From positions 1 through 23,407 of the forward strand of contig JASJBY010000018.1 of assembly GCA_030066245.1 (NCBI GenBank): DNA of 23,407 bases, read 5' to 3'. Every line of letters starts with the position of its first letter. Within the stretch, counting starts at the first letter, position 1. This document shows positions 7,519 to 16,066 of this stretch, piece after piece. The DNA comes from Gammaproteobacteria bacterium. GTDB taxonomy: Bacteria > Pseudomonadota > Gammaproteobacteria > JAABTG01. The notes beneath the pieces are model-generated. The model had not been told where the DNA came from and searched no databases. It worked only from the letters and a program-made list of their open reading frames with translations. A program made the translations under genes and the position numbers.

Positions 7519-8865
7519 TTACCTGTCCGCCAGCACAATCGCCTGGGGCCCGAAACGCGCCGGGTCTACCATGCGTATGACGGGGAAGCGCGGCATGGCG
7601 GCAACATCGCGGCGGCGCACCACCCTGATTCGGTCTAGTGACCAGCCGTTGGCTCGAGCCACGTTGGGCGTGGCGAAGACGGCTGCGCCCTCGTCCGTGA
7701 GCAGAGCCAGCTGCGGCGTGCCTGTGCCGGTGCGTACCGCCACAAGGCCGCGGGGCACCTCGGGCAAGTATCGCGCAACCTGCTTTGCAATCGCCTGGCC
7801 AATGACCCGGTAGCCGGAGCGAAACGGGTGGCCGTTGGTGTCCTCGGGATACAGGCGCGCATCGCTGCGCGCGGCCGCCTGGAGCGGCTGCACGACATCC
7901 ACGTAGTCGGACGCCGGCAGCCCGGCGAGCTGCGCCGCCAGGGTGGCAATGCGTGTCTGCTCCACACGCACCAACGCCGCATAGGCTGCCGGTGTCTCGA
8001 TAGCTTCCGACGCGACGCGCGGCGCATACACCAACTCCTTGGTGGGAATGATGGCGTAGACGACGCGAACGCCCAGTTCAGCCGCCTGGGCGCTGATCTG
8101 CCTGGCGACCTCGGCCATGATGGCATATCCGGCGTGCACGGCAGGATGGTCCTGATTGGACGCGAGCCTGAGTCCGGGGGTGAAAGTGGTTGCCGGGCCG
8201 CCGGCAAACTGTACCTGCCAGGCGTCATCCGCGGAGGGCGAGTAGGCCACTGCCGGCGCATCGGTCGCCGTCAGCGTCGGCTCCACCCGAAGGTCAGCCC
8301 AGCGTTCCACGCCATAGGCCACCGTGAAAGAGTCGAGAGCGTCATTGCCGCTGTAGAAGGCCACGACCACCACTCTCGGCTGCAGCAGCGTCATGTTGGA
8401 GAAAGCGTCCAGATACTGAACCGCACCCCAGCCGCCGACGGAAGCGTTGTAAACAACAGGAGCCAGGTTGCCGACCGCCATGCGAAGCTGGCTGGGCCAG
8501 TTCTCTTCCAGGTGCGCGTTGTTGCCGTAAGTCTGGCTGTCTCCGATGCATACCACATCCGCCACGTTCGGCACATGGCGGTTGCGGAAGCCCAGAATAT
8601 CATTGGGACCCACCCCCGGGAGTTCCGGATACAACGGCTTCGCCCTGACGCGGGTGTATGGATCGCTGATGATGAAATCCTGGGAACCGTAATCCTCCCG
8701 TCGGAACACCGCTTCGAAGAACGCAGGCTTCTGTTCCGCGACTCTGACCAGCCGTAGGTCGGCGGGGAGGCCCACAAGCTGCGGCGCAAACCAGGTGATC
8801 AGACCCAGCGCGAGCACCAGCGTCGTGACAACAGAAGCTGCCAGAAGCATCCATTCTTTCGCCAT
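7519..8865 (-). CDS. Membrane-anchored SGNH/GDSL-family hydrolase-like protein
   Basis: The 448-residue protein has one N-terminal membrane helix (about 5-28), so the body should be periplasmic. The SGNH blocks are recognisable: block I GDSQTYG with nucleophile S110, block II Gly in SVGGWG, block III Asn in YSGND (N174), and a block V-like D-T-N-G-H (D342/H346). Such proteins include esterases and polysaccharide O-acetyl-transfer or deacetylation enzymes. The substrate cannot be told from sequence. A ribosome site (GGGAGAA) precedes the ATG. The gene ends 11 bp from glnB in a convergent arrangement. It stands alone, with 285 bp separating it from bamD. No polysaccharide genes are nearby to suggest a pathway. 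Confidence 0.8.
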   Translation of the reverse strand: MAKEWMLLAASVVTTLVLALGLITWFAPQLVGLPADLRLVRVAEQKPAFFEAVFRREDYGSQDFIISDPYTRVRAKPLYPELPGVGPNDILGFRNRHVPNVADVVCIGDSQTYGNNAHLEENWPSQLRMAVGNLAPVVYNASVGGWGAVQYLDAFSNMTLLQPRVVVVAFYSGNDALDSFTVAYGVERWADLRVEPTLTATDAPAVAYSPSADDAWQVQFAGGPATTFTPGLRLASNQDHPAVHAGYAIMAEVARQISAQAAELGVRVVYAIIPTKELVYAPRVASEAIETPAAYAALVRVEQTRIATLAAQLAGLPASDYVDVVQPLQAAARSDARLYPEDTNGHPFRSGYRVIGQAIAKQVARYLPEVPRGLVAVRTGTGTPQLALLTDEGAAVFATPNVARANGWSLDRIRVVRRRDVAAMPRFPVIRMVDPARFGPQAIVLADR

Positions 8866-9103
8866 CCACTTCTCCCAGTCCCCTGCTTGATCCGACGAGC
8901 CGGCCAGGTGGCCTGGCGCGCTCGACCACGCCGGGGCTGGAACCCGTGCCTGTTGTGAAGTATCGACCTGGCAATGCTAGCGCTCGGAGGCGCTCTCGCT
9001 TTAGGGGTGAATCAGGCATCGGACGGGCAGCCCGCCGCAGCCGACAGCGGGGCATCCGGCCAGATGGTCGGGGGAACCTTGAGAACGCCGGGATGGGGTG
9101 ACT

Positions 9104-9133
9104 GCTTCAGCCGCCGAGGCTCCGCCCTGAAGC
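9104..9133 (-). terminator. Stem-loop downstream of bamD (weak terminator candidate)
   Basis: Seven-base arms (GCTTCAG/CTGAAGC) enclose a GC-rich 16-nt loop, beginning 17 bp after the bamD stop. There is no T-tract, so it is only a candidate transcript end. The rest of the 285-bp gap to the next gene shows only small palindromes. Confidence 0.3.
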
Positions 9134-9150
9134 CGACGGGTGGCATCCGG

Positions 9151-9933
9151 CTACCGCTTGACCACCAGGTTCTCGACCTCGGCAATCCCCGGATTGTTGG
9201 GATAATTGGCTTTCAGCACCCGCAGCGCGTCGTTGGAAAGGTCCTCGAGCCCGAGTTGCTTGTAGGCCTTCGCCATGATCACGAGAGCCTCCGGCACCGC
9301 TGGCGTGCGCTGATAGTTCTCGATGACGTGTTTTCCCCGATTCGCCGCCGCCACGTAGGCGCCCCTGCGGAAGTAGTACTTGGCAACATGCACTTCATAC
9401 TGGGCCAGATTGTTGCGCAAAAAGACCATGCGCTGCCTGGCATCCTTGGCGTACTTGCTATCCGGGTAGCGTTTGACAAGCTCCGAGAAATCCTGAAACG
9501 CATGCAGAGCGGAGCCCGGATCTCTCTCGGACGGGTCCTGAGGCACGTAGCGTTCCACCTTCCCCTTGCCCCGGTTGTAATTTGCGATGCCCTTCAGATA
9601 GTAGGCATACGGCACGTTCGGATGCCGAGGGTAGAGCTGAATGAATCGGTCGGCCGCGGCGATCGCCGCATCGGGCTCTTCGTACTTATAATACGCGTAA
9701 GCAATCTCTAGCTGCGCCTGCTGCGCATACCTGCCGAACGGGTACCGCGCTTCGAGATACTCGTAGTACTGGATGGCGGTTTCGTAGTCGCCGCTATTCA
9801 GCGCCGCCTTCGCCTCGGTGTAGAGCTTCTGCGCGGACCAGTCTGCCGTGGGGTCGTTCGCGGGCAACAGGCCGCAGCCCGATACGGCGACGGCGAGAAG
9901 CAACACGGCGGTCACATGGCGTATCAAGCCCAT
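9151..9933 (-). CDS. bamD: Outer membrane protein assembly lipoprotein BamD
   Basis: The 260-residue product has a lipoprotein signal with lipobox V-S-G-C (lipidated C20), then tetratricopeptide repeats typical of BamD/ComL. Family signatures are YTEAKAALNSGDYETAIQYYEYLEARYPFG near the N-terminus, AYAYYKYEEPDAAIAAADRFIQLYPRHPN in the next repeat, and the central AYYLKGIANY. It is a subunit of the BamA-E complex that inserts beta-barrel proteins into the outer membrane. Length is normal. It is divergent from rluD, with 45 bp between the two start codons, so promoters of both must overlap or lie inside the genes. The bamD/rluD/pgeF neighbourhood is common in gammaproteobacteria. Confidence 0.94.
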   Translation of the reverse strand: MGLIRHVTAVLLLAVAVSGCGLLPANDPTADWSAQKLYTEAKAALNSGDYETAIQYYEYLEARYPFGRYAQQAQLEIAYAYYKYEEPDAAIAAADRFIQLYPRHPNVPYAYYLKGIANYNRGKGKVERYVPQDPSERDPGSALHAFQDFSELVKRYPDSKYAKDARQRMVFLRNNLAQYEVHVAKYYFRRGAYVAAANRGKHVIENYQRTPAVPEALVIMAKAYKQLGLEDLSNDALRVLKANYPNNPGIAEVENLVVKR

Positions 9934-9978
9934 GGCGCTAGATTATCCGAAGGCGGCGCGCCCGGTAAAGGCAGCCGG

Positions 9979-10947
9979 ATGAAGGTTACGATACTCACCG
10001 CCCGTGTTCCCGCGCAAATGGCAGGGCTTCGCCTGGACCAGGCTCTCGCCCGGCTTTTTCCCGACTATTCCCGCGCCCGTCTGCAGCAGTGGATCAGGGC
10101 CGGACACGTGCGTGTGGATGGTCAGCCATCCCGGTCCCGGGACAAGGTCCGGGGTGGCGAGGCAGTTGCCCTCCACCCCCAGGCTCAGGAGCGCGAAGAC
10201 TGGCAGGCTCAGGCTTTGCCGCTGGACGTGGTCTACGAAGATGACGAACTCATTGTGGTGAACAAGCCGCCGGGACTCGTGGTGCATCCAGCAGTCGGCA
10301 ACCCGGACCGCACGCTCGTCAACGCCCTGCTGCATCACGATCCGAGGCTGGCACGGGTCCCTCGCGCTGGCATCATTCACCGCCTGGACAAGCACACCAG
10401 CGGTCTGCTGGTCGTGGCGAGAAGCCTGCGTTCTCACAAGCGCCTGGTGGATGAACTCAAACGACGCAGCGTTTCCCGTGAGTATCGTACCCTGGTCATC
10501 GGCGTCATGACGGCCGGCGGTCGCATCGAGGCCGCTATTGGCCGCGACCCCAGGCATCGCACCCGCATGGCTGTGGTCACATCGGGCAAGCCGGCGGTCA
10601 GCCACTACCGTGTGCTCGAGCGATTTCAGGCCCACAGCTACCTGCGCGTGATGCTGGAGACGGGCAGAACCCACCAGATCCGAGTCCACATGGCGCATTT
10701 GCGGCATCCGGTGCTGGGCGATCCCCTTTACGGTGGGCGGCTGAAGCTCCCACCCGGCGCCACGCCTCAGCTTGCAGACAGCCTGCGCGCTTTCAAGCGC
10801 CAGGCTCTGCACGCCGCCCGGCTCCAACTCACACACCCGGCGAGTGGTGAGACCGTGTCCTGGGAGGCGCCCCTGCCAGACGACATGGCGCGGCTGCTAC
10901 ACCTGTTGCGAACCGCGGCGGGCGCACCAGTGCCGCCGGACGGTTAG
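9979..10947 (+). CDS. rluD: 23S rRNA pseudouridine synthase RluD
   Basis: The 322-residue enzyme has an N-terminal S4 RNA-binding domain (about 17-65, GLRLDQALARLFPDYSRARLQQWI) and an RluA-type catalytic domain. The catalytic motif is HRLDKHTSG, with Asp137. Other family features are VVNKPPGLVVHPA and the GRTHQIRVHM motif. RluD makes the pseudouridines of helix 69 in 23S rRNA. The ATG at 9979, preceded by AAAGGCAG, gives the usual start; the frame is open to 9916, but that part overlaps bamD. The bamD-divergent, pgeF-convergent-free arrangement (same strand, 190 bp ahead of pgeF) matches the rluD-pgeF pairing of E. coli, supporting RluD over RluA or RluC. Confidence 0.92.
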   Translation: MKVTILTARVPAQMAGLRLDQALARLFPDYSRARLQQWIRAGHVRVDGQPSRSRDKVRGGEAVALHPQAQEREDWQAQALPLDVVYEDDELIVVNKPPGLVVHPAVGNPDRTLVNALLHHDPRLARVPRAGIIHRLDKHTSGLLVVARSLRSHKRLVDELKRRSVSREYRTLVIGVMTAGGRIEAAIGRDPRHRTRMAVVTSGKPAVSHYRVLERFQAHSYLRVMLETGRTHQIRVHMAHLRHPVLGDPLYGGRLKLPPGATPQLADSLRAFKRQALHAARLQLTHPASGETVSWEAPLPDDMARLLHLLRTAAGAPVPPDG

Positions 10948-11137
10948 CCACCCGCTTGCCTGAAGCGCGGCATCCTGGGACCTGGTGGAGAAGGCCGCCC
11001 CTGACGCTACAATAGACGAGCCTCGTCTGCCGGGCTCCTCGACGACAGCCACCGGCGGTGCAGTCGGCGACCGGCGATTTAACGGCGGCAGGCGACGGTT
11101 GGGCTCGTTGCCCCGCACTGTGAGTTCAGAGATACGA

Positions 11138-11890
11138 TTGGCATCAGAAGATTGGATCCTACCAAGCTGGGCGGCGCCGCCCCGTGTGCAGGCCGTGTCC
11201 ACGACCCGCATCGGTGGCTTCAGCGAACCACCCTATGAGGGGCTGAACCTGGCGGACCACGTGGGCGACGACCCCGAGACCGTGCGTAGCAATCGCCAGT
11301 GGCTCAAGCGAACGCTGGGACTGCCTGCGGAGCCCGTGTGGCTCCGCCAGGTACACGGTGCGCGCATGGTTCCCGCCGAGACGGCGAAAGCAGATGCTAA
11401 AGCGGACGGCAGCTTCACGTTTCACGCGGCCGTAGTGTGTGCGGTGCTGACCGCTGACTGCCTGCCGCTGCTGCTCTGTGACCGCGATGGAAGTCGCGTC
11501 GCAGCTGCCCACGTGGGCTGGCGCGGCCTGAAAGCCGGCATCATCGAGGCAGCTGTGGACGCACTGGACAAGGCAGGTGCCGAGCTTATGGCTTGGCTTG
11601 GACCGGCCATCGGCCCGAACGCCTTCGAGGTCGGCGACGAAGTCCGCCAAACCTTCATCGATTACGAACAGCGAGCGGCCGCCGCTTTTCGGCCAACGCC
11701 CTCAGGGCGGTGGCTAGCCGATGTTTTCGCGCTCGCTCGGCAGCGCCTGGCATCCCGGGGCGTGGAAGCCGTTTACGGCGGCGACCGCTGCACCTTGAGC
11801 GAAGCTCAGCGGTTCTACTCCTATCGACGGGATGGCACCACCGGCCGCATGGCGAGCCTGATCTGGCTTAACAATGCCTCCCGCTGCTGA
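11138..11890 (+). CDS. pgeF: Purine nucleoside phosphorylase / peptidoglycan-editing factor PgeF (YfiH, laccase-domain)
   Basis: The protein aligns along its length with E. coli YfiH: STRIGGFSEPPYEGLNLADHVGDD, then RQVHGARM, TADCLPLLL and AAHVGWRGLKAG. The latter three hold the metal-binding His, Cys and His. Then follow AWLGPAIGPNAFEVG and a C-terminal GGDRCT...FYSYRRDGTTGRMAS. The family removes misincorporated residues from peptidoglycan precursors or acts on purine nucleosides. The start is uncertain. An open frame begins at 10985, but a TACAAT -10-like box at 11008-11013 and low similarity argue that the first 45-50 codons are untranslated. GTG 11120 and TTG 11138 are candidates; the TTG has AGAG six bases ahead and gives 250 residues, close to the usual size. 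Confidence 0.9.
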   Translation: MASEDWILPSWAAPPRVQAVSTTRIGGFSEPPYEGLNLADHVGDDPETVRSNRQWLKRTLGLPAEPVWLRQVHGARMVPAETAKADAKADGSFTFHAAVVCAVLTADCLPLLLCDRDGSRVAAAHVGWRGLKAGIIEAAVDALDKAGAELMAWLGPAIGPNAFEVGDEVRQTFIDYEQRAAAAFRPTPSGRWLADVFALARQRLASRGVEAVYGGDRCTLSEAQRFYSYRRDGTTGRMASLIWLNNASRC

Positions 11891-11986
11891 ACACTCTCAG
11901 GGAACTGGTGCAACCCGTTTAGGGACCGACCACCGTGGACCGCAAGGCGGCGCAGTGGGCATGGGAGAGGGACGACCCGAGCAACG

Positions 11987-12703
11987 ATGAGCGCGGTGCC
12001 GGTAATCAGTGCTGTCATGGCCGTCGGGGGCCTGCTCGGCTGGCGCTTGTTGAAGGTCTGCGAAACGGCGAATGAAACGGACTGGGGCCACCGCTGGCTG
12101 AATCGCCTCGACGGGCTCAACCGGATGTTCTGTCACCGCTATCACCGGCTCCGCCACGACCCGATCCATCTGCCGCCGCAGGGACCGGCCCTGCTGGTAT
12201 CCAACCACATCTCGGGCCTCGACCCGTTGATCATGATCGCCGCCAGTCGCCGGCCCTTGCGGTTCGTGATCGCCAGCGAGCAATATGCGCGGTACGGTTT
12301 AAACTGGCTTTACAAGGCCGTTGGGTGCATCCCGGTCGACCGTAGTGCTCGACCGGAGAAGGCCCTGCGCGCAGCGCTTCGCGCCCTCGAGGAGGGCGAA
12401 GTGATTGCGCTCTTTCCTCACGGCCGAATCCACCTGGATGACCACCCGCCCCGCAAGCTGAAAGGCGGTGTGGCCTGGCTCGCCCGCCGCACCGCATGTC
12501 CGATCGTACCCCTGCGAATCGGCGGTATCCGCGGGCGAGGTCGGGTGGTCACGGCCGTGTTCATGCGCAGCCAGGCTACGGTGACCGCTTACGCACCCGT
12601 GCACTGTCACGATACCGACCATCATGATTGCCTGGAACAGCTTGCCGCCTTCATCGAGGGGCGCACGACGGAACCCGGCGGTAAGGAATCGGCCGCCGAT
12701 TGA
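11987..12703 (+). CDS. PlsC-type lysophospholipid acyltransferase family protein
   Basis: The 238-residue protein has an N-terminal hydrophobic stretch and the acyltransferase blocks. Block I is NHISGLD (73-79), with catalytic H74 and D79. Block II is GCIPVDR (113-119). The block III position reads FPHGRI (143-148), where the family normally has FPEG-T/S. Block IV is PIVPLRIGG. Such enzymes place an acyl chain on lysophosphatidate or other lysolipids at the inner membrane. The Glu-to-His change at the block III substrate-binding site makes the acceptor uncertain. The gene stands between pgeF and pilB with no obvious partner. The 292 bp that follow contain no gene, only the putative pilB promoter. 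Confidence 0.82.
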   Translation: MSAVPVISAVMAVGGLLGWRLLKVCETANETDWGHRWLNRLDGLNRMFCHRYHRLRHDPIHLPPQGPALLVSNHISGLDPLIMIAASRRPLRFVIASEQYARYGLNWLYKAVGCIPVDRSARPEKALRAALRALEEGEVIALFPHGRIHLDDHPPRKLKGGVAWLARRTACPIVPLRIGGIRGRGRVVTAVFMRSQATVTAYAPVHCHDTDHHDCLEQLAAFIEGRTTEPGGKESAAD

Positions 12704-12927
12704 CCCGCTGCACGGACGCTTGGGCCGGCTTGCGAGGCTGACTGGGCCCGGGCAAACGGCGCCCTAAAGTAAGCGATGCAAAACGCGCTAAACCTCAGAG
12801 TGACCGTGGCGCGGTCCGGGCTCCGAAAAGGCCGCGCAAAGTCCAGGGTCAAGGCGGTGCGAGGCCACGCCAAGCAACGGTTCTCAGCCCCCCGGAGGCA
12901 GCTAGGCCACTGATCTGTCTCGGGGTT

Positions 12928-12956
12928 TTGGCTGATAGACATCGATAAACTACTAT
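12928..12956 (+). promoter_or_regulatory. Putative sigma-70 promoter for pilBCD
   Basis: TTGGCT (12928-12933) and TACTAT (12951-12956) are separated by 17 bp in the most AT-rich part of the gap. They would start transcription about 33 nt before the pilB ATG. The hexamer matches are moderate (4 of 6 each). Confidence 0.35.
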
Positions 12957-12995
12957 TAGCCTGTCTTTGTCTAGGATTTTCGGGATTTTCAGTCT

Positions 12996-14720
12996 ATGGC
13001 GGTTCCCAGTCCCAAACTTCGCCTCAGCGGTCTTGCCCGCAAACTCGTGGCTGACGGCTTCATCAGCGAACAGGAGGCTCACCAGGCCTTTGACGAAGCC
13101 CTCAGAGACAAGGTCCCCTTCGTCTCCTATATCGTCTCCAAAAAGCTGGTTGGCAGCGCCGACGTGGCTCATGCAGCGGCTCAGGAATTCGGTTTCCCGC
13201 TGCTGGATATCGCCGCCATGGAGCTGGACCCCGAGGTCACGAAGCTGGTCGAGGAGAAGCTGATCACCAGGCACCACGCGCTCCCCTTGTTCCTGCGTGG
13301 AAATCGCCTCTACATCGGCATCTCGGATCCCACCAACGTTCAGGCCATCGACGAGATCAAGTTCCATGTGGGCAAGACCACGGAACCCATCCTGGTCGAG
13401 GAGGACAAGCTCGCCCGCGCCATCGATTCAGCCATCGAAGCGGCCGACACTACCCTGGACGACCTGACCAGTGGGGATGATCTCGACGACCTGGAAGATC
13501 TGGAGCTCGGCAACGACGAACCCAAGGACGAGGATGTCGGCATCGAGGTTGACGATGCTCCGGTCGTTAAGTTCGTCAACAAAATCCTGCTGGATGCCAT
13601 CAAGAAAGGCGCGTCCGACATCCACTTCGAGCCCTATGAGAAGTATTACCGGGTGCGCTTTCGTGTTGACGGCGTGCTGAAGGAGATGGCCAAGCCGCCT
13701 CTCTCGCTGGCCGGCAAGATCGCGGCCCGCATCAAGGTGATGTCACGGCTCGACGTCTCCGAACGCCGCGTACCCCAGGACGGGCGCATCAAGCTGAAGC
13801 TGTCGCGGACCAAGGCCATCGATTTCCGTGTGAGCACCTGCCCTACGCTCTACGGCGAGAAGACCGTCATGCGTATTCTGGACTCGGCCTCCGCGTCCCT
13901 GGGCATCGATCAGCTGGGTTACGAGGACGACCAGAAAGAGCTGTTCATTTCCAACCTCAACAAGCCATACGGCATGTTCCTGGTGACGGGTCCCACCGGT
14001 AGCGGCAAGACGGTATCCCTGTACACCGGCGTCAACATGTTGAACACCGCCGACCGGAACATCTCCACCTGCGAGGACCCGGTGGAAATCAACCTCGCGG
14101 GCGTCAACCAGGTGCAGGTGGACGAGAGAACGGGAATGACATTCGTCAAGGCCCTCAAGTCATTCCTGCGCCAGGACCCGGACATCATCCTGGTCGGTGA
14201 GATCCGCGACCTCGAGACCGGCGGGATCGCCGTCAAGGCCGCTCAGACCGGCCACATGGTCATGTCGACCCTGCACACCAACGACGCCCCTCAAACTTTG
14301 ACGCGAATGGTCGATATGGGGATCGAGCCGTTCGCTATCGCCACCTCTGTGAATCTGATTATTGCCCAGCGGCTTGCCAGGCGTCTTTGCAGCAACTGCA
14401 AGGCGGTGGACGAGGATATCCCCAAAGAAGGTCTGCTGGCCGAGGGATTCTCGGAGGAGGACGTGGATTCGGGCGTAAGTGTGTACAAGGCAGTGGGCTG
14501 CGACCAGTGCAACGACGGCTACAAGGGTCGCGTCGGCCTGTATCAGGTCATGCCCATCTCAGACGAGATGAAACGCCTGATCATGGAAGGCCGCAACGCC
14601 ATCGACCTGGCCGACCAGGCAAAGCGCGATGGAGTCAAGGACATTCGTGACTCAGCTTTGATTAAGGTGAAGAACGGCATCACCAGCATCGAGGAAATCA
14701 ACCGGGTCACGCTGGAGTAG
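12996..14720 (+). CDS. pilB: Type IV pilus assembly ATPase PilB
   Basis: The 574-residue cytoplasmic GspE/PilB hexameric ATPase powers pilus extension. An N-terminal MshEN/T2SSE-N domain (about 5-150) is followed by an unusually acidic linker rich in D and E (about 155-187). The core has Walker A GPTGSGKT (332-339), the Asp box around STCEDPVEI, Walker B IILVGEIRD (E402) and the His box TGHMVMSTLHTND. A zinc-binding pair C465-x-x-C468 and C502-x-x-C505 lies near the C-terminus, as in other PilB proteins. It is the first gene of pilBCD. A GGGA 10 bases ahead of the ATG is the only ribosome-site candidate. The conserved acidic and zinc features favour PilB over the retraction ATPase PilT. Confidence 0.96.
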   Translation: MAVPSPKLRLSGLARKLVADGFISEQEAHQAFDEALRDKVPFVSYIVSKKLVGSADVAHAAAQEFGFPLLDIAAMELDPEVTKLVEEKLITRHHALPLFLRGNRLYIGISDPTNVQAIDEIKFHVGKTTEPILVEEDKLARAIDSAIEAADTTLDDLTSGDDLDDLEDLELGNDEPKDEDVGIEVDDAPVVKFVNKILLDAIKKGASDIHFEPYEKYYRVRFRVDGVLKEMAKPPLSLAGKIAARIKVMSRLDVSERRVPQDGRIKLKLSRTKAIDFRVSTCPTLYGEKTVMRILDSASASLGIDQLGYEDDQKELFISNLNKPYGMFLVTGPTGSGKTVSLYTGVNMLNTADRNISTCEDPVEINLAGVNQVQVDERTGMTFVKALKSFLRQDPDIILVGEIRDLETGGIAVKAAQTGHMVMSTLHTNDAPQTLTRMVDMGIEPFAIATSVNLIIAQRLARRLCSNCKAVDEDIPKEGLLAEGFSEEDVDSGVSVYKAVGCDQCNDGYKGRVGLYQVMPISDEMKRLIMEGRNAIDLADQAKRDGVKDIRDSALIKVKNGITSIEEINRVTLE

Positions 14721-14723
14721 CGC

Positions 14724-15947
14724 ATGGCGGAGCAAGCAGTCAAGCAGGACATGTTCGCCTGGGAGGGCACGGACAAGGCCGGCAAACGTGTCAAGGGCGA
14801 GATGTCCGGAAGCAGCGATGCCCTGATCAAGGCAACGTTGCGTCGTCAGGGCATCAACCCGCTGAAAGTCAGGAAAAAGCCCAAGTCGCTGTTGGGTGGG
14901 CGCAAGCAGAAAAAGATCACGGCCAAGGACATCGCGTACTTCAGCCGCCAGCTGGCCACCATGATGTCGGCGGGCGTGCCGCTGGTTCAGTCCTTCGAAA
15001 TTGTCGGTCGCGGACACGACAACCCCAGCATGCAGGATCTGATTCTGACCGTGAAATCCGACGTGGAAGCCGGCAACAGCCTCGCCGACGCGCTGGCCAG
15101 GCATCCCATCTATTTCGACGAGCTGTACGTAAACCTGGTTAGAGCCGGTGAGGCCGGTGGTATCCTGGAAACACTGCTGCAGAAAATAGCCACTTACAAA
15201 GAGAAGACCGAGGCTATCAAGGCCAAGATCAAGAAGGCCCTCACCTACCCCATCGCCATCATGGTGGTGGCCTTCATAGTGACTGCAATCCTGATGATAT
15301 TCGTCATCCCGCAGTTCGCCGAGCTGTTCAAGGGCTTCGGTGCTGACCTGCCGGCCATGACACAGATCGTCATCGACCTGTCCGATTTCTTCGTCGCCTA
15401 CTGGTGGGCGATTTTCGGCACCCTCGGCCTCGCCCTCGCCGCTTTCGTGCAGGCACGCAAGCGTTCCCGAGGCTTCAACCATTTTCTCGACCGTGCGCTG
15501 CTGCATGCCCCGATTTTCGGGGCCATTGTCAACAAGGCCACCATCGCCCGCTACGCCCGGACACTCGGCACCATGTTCGCCGCCGGCGTGCCCCTGGTGG
15601 AGGCCATGCAGTCTGTGGCCGGCGCGTCCGGCAATATCGTCTATGAGCAGGCCGTCCTGAGAATGCGCGACGACATCGCAACCGGCACGCAGCTGCAGGT
15701 GTCCATGCGTGAGAGCCAGTTATTCCCCAACATGGTCGTGCAGATGGTGGCGATCGGCGAGGAATCCGGCTCACTGGACACGATGCTCAACAAGGTGGCC
15801 GACTTCTACGAATCCGAGGTCGACGATGCCGTGGACAACCTCAGCGCCCTCATGGAGCCGATGATCATGGCAATACTCGGCGTCCTGATCGGCGGCCTGG
15901 TGGTAGCCATGTATCTACCCATCTTCAAGATGGGCCAGGTCGTGTAG
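14724..15947 (+). CDS. pilC: Type IV pilus inner-membrane platform protein PilC
   Basis: The 407-residue GspF/PilC protein has two repeated cytoplasmic helical domains. The first (about 70-170) contains FSRQLATMMSAGVPLVQSFEI; the second contains YARTLGTMFAAGVPLVEAM. Three membrane helices lie at roughly 176-197, 222-242 and 379-399. It couples PilB rotation to insertion of PilA into the growing fibre. It starts 3 bp after the pilB stop, so expression is coupled. The stop at 15947 is followed by a 119-bp gap to pilD in which nothing else was seen. Confidence 0.96.
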   Translation: MAEQAVKQDMFAWEGTDKAGKRVKGEMSGSSDALIKATLRRQGINPLKVRKKPKSLLGGRKQKKITAKDIAYFSRQLATMMSAGVPLVQSFEIVGRGHDNPSMQDLILTVKSDVEAGNSLADALARHPIYFDELYVNLVRAGEAGGILETLLQKIATYKEKTEAIKAKIKKALTYPIAIMVVAFIVTAILMIFVIPQFAELFKGFGADLPAMTQIVIDLSDFFVAYWWAIFGTLGLALAAFVQARKRSRGFNHFLDRALLHAPIFGAIVNKATIARYARTLGTMFAAGVPLVEAMQSVAGASGNIVYEQAVLRMRDDIATGTQLQVSMRESQLFPNMVVQMVAIGEESGSLDTMLNKVADFYESEVDDAVDNLSALMEPMIMAILGVLIGGLVVAMYLPIFKMGQVV

Positions 15948-16066
15948 CCACGTAGAACGCGAGCCGGCAATGACAAACAGGCGCGCGGCATCGGCCCCAG
16001 CCCGCTGCCGCCGGCATCTATCCTGACCACCGCCGTCCCTCGGTTGCCTCACGGGCCCAGTGCTGA

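Noticed and set aside
10985..11137. Upstream extension of pgeF
   Set aside because: The sequence is not family-like and contains a TACAAT -10-like box, so it is more likely a leader.
12807..12822. Sigma-54-like match upstream of pilB
   Set aside because: TGGCGC-N5-GGGCT keeps GG and GC, but the -12 box is poor and the leader would be long. pilB is not a usual RpoN target.
14652..15506. 284-codon minus-strand frame
   Set aside because: Antisense shadow of pilC with no domain.
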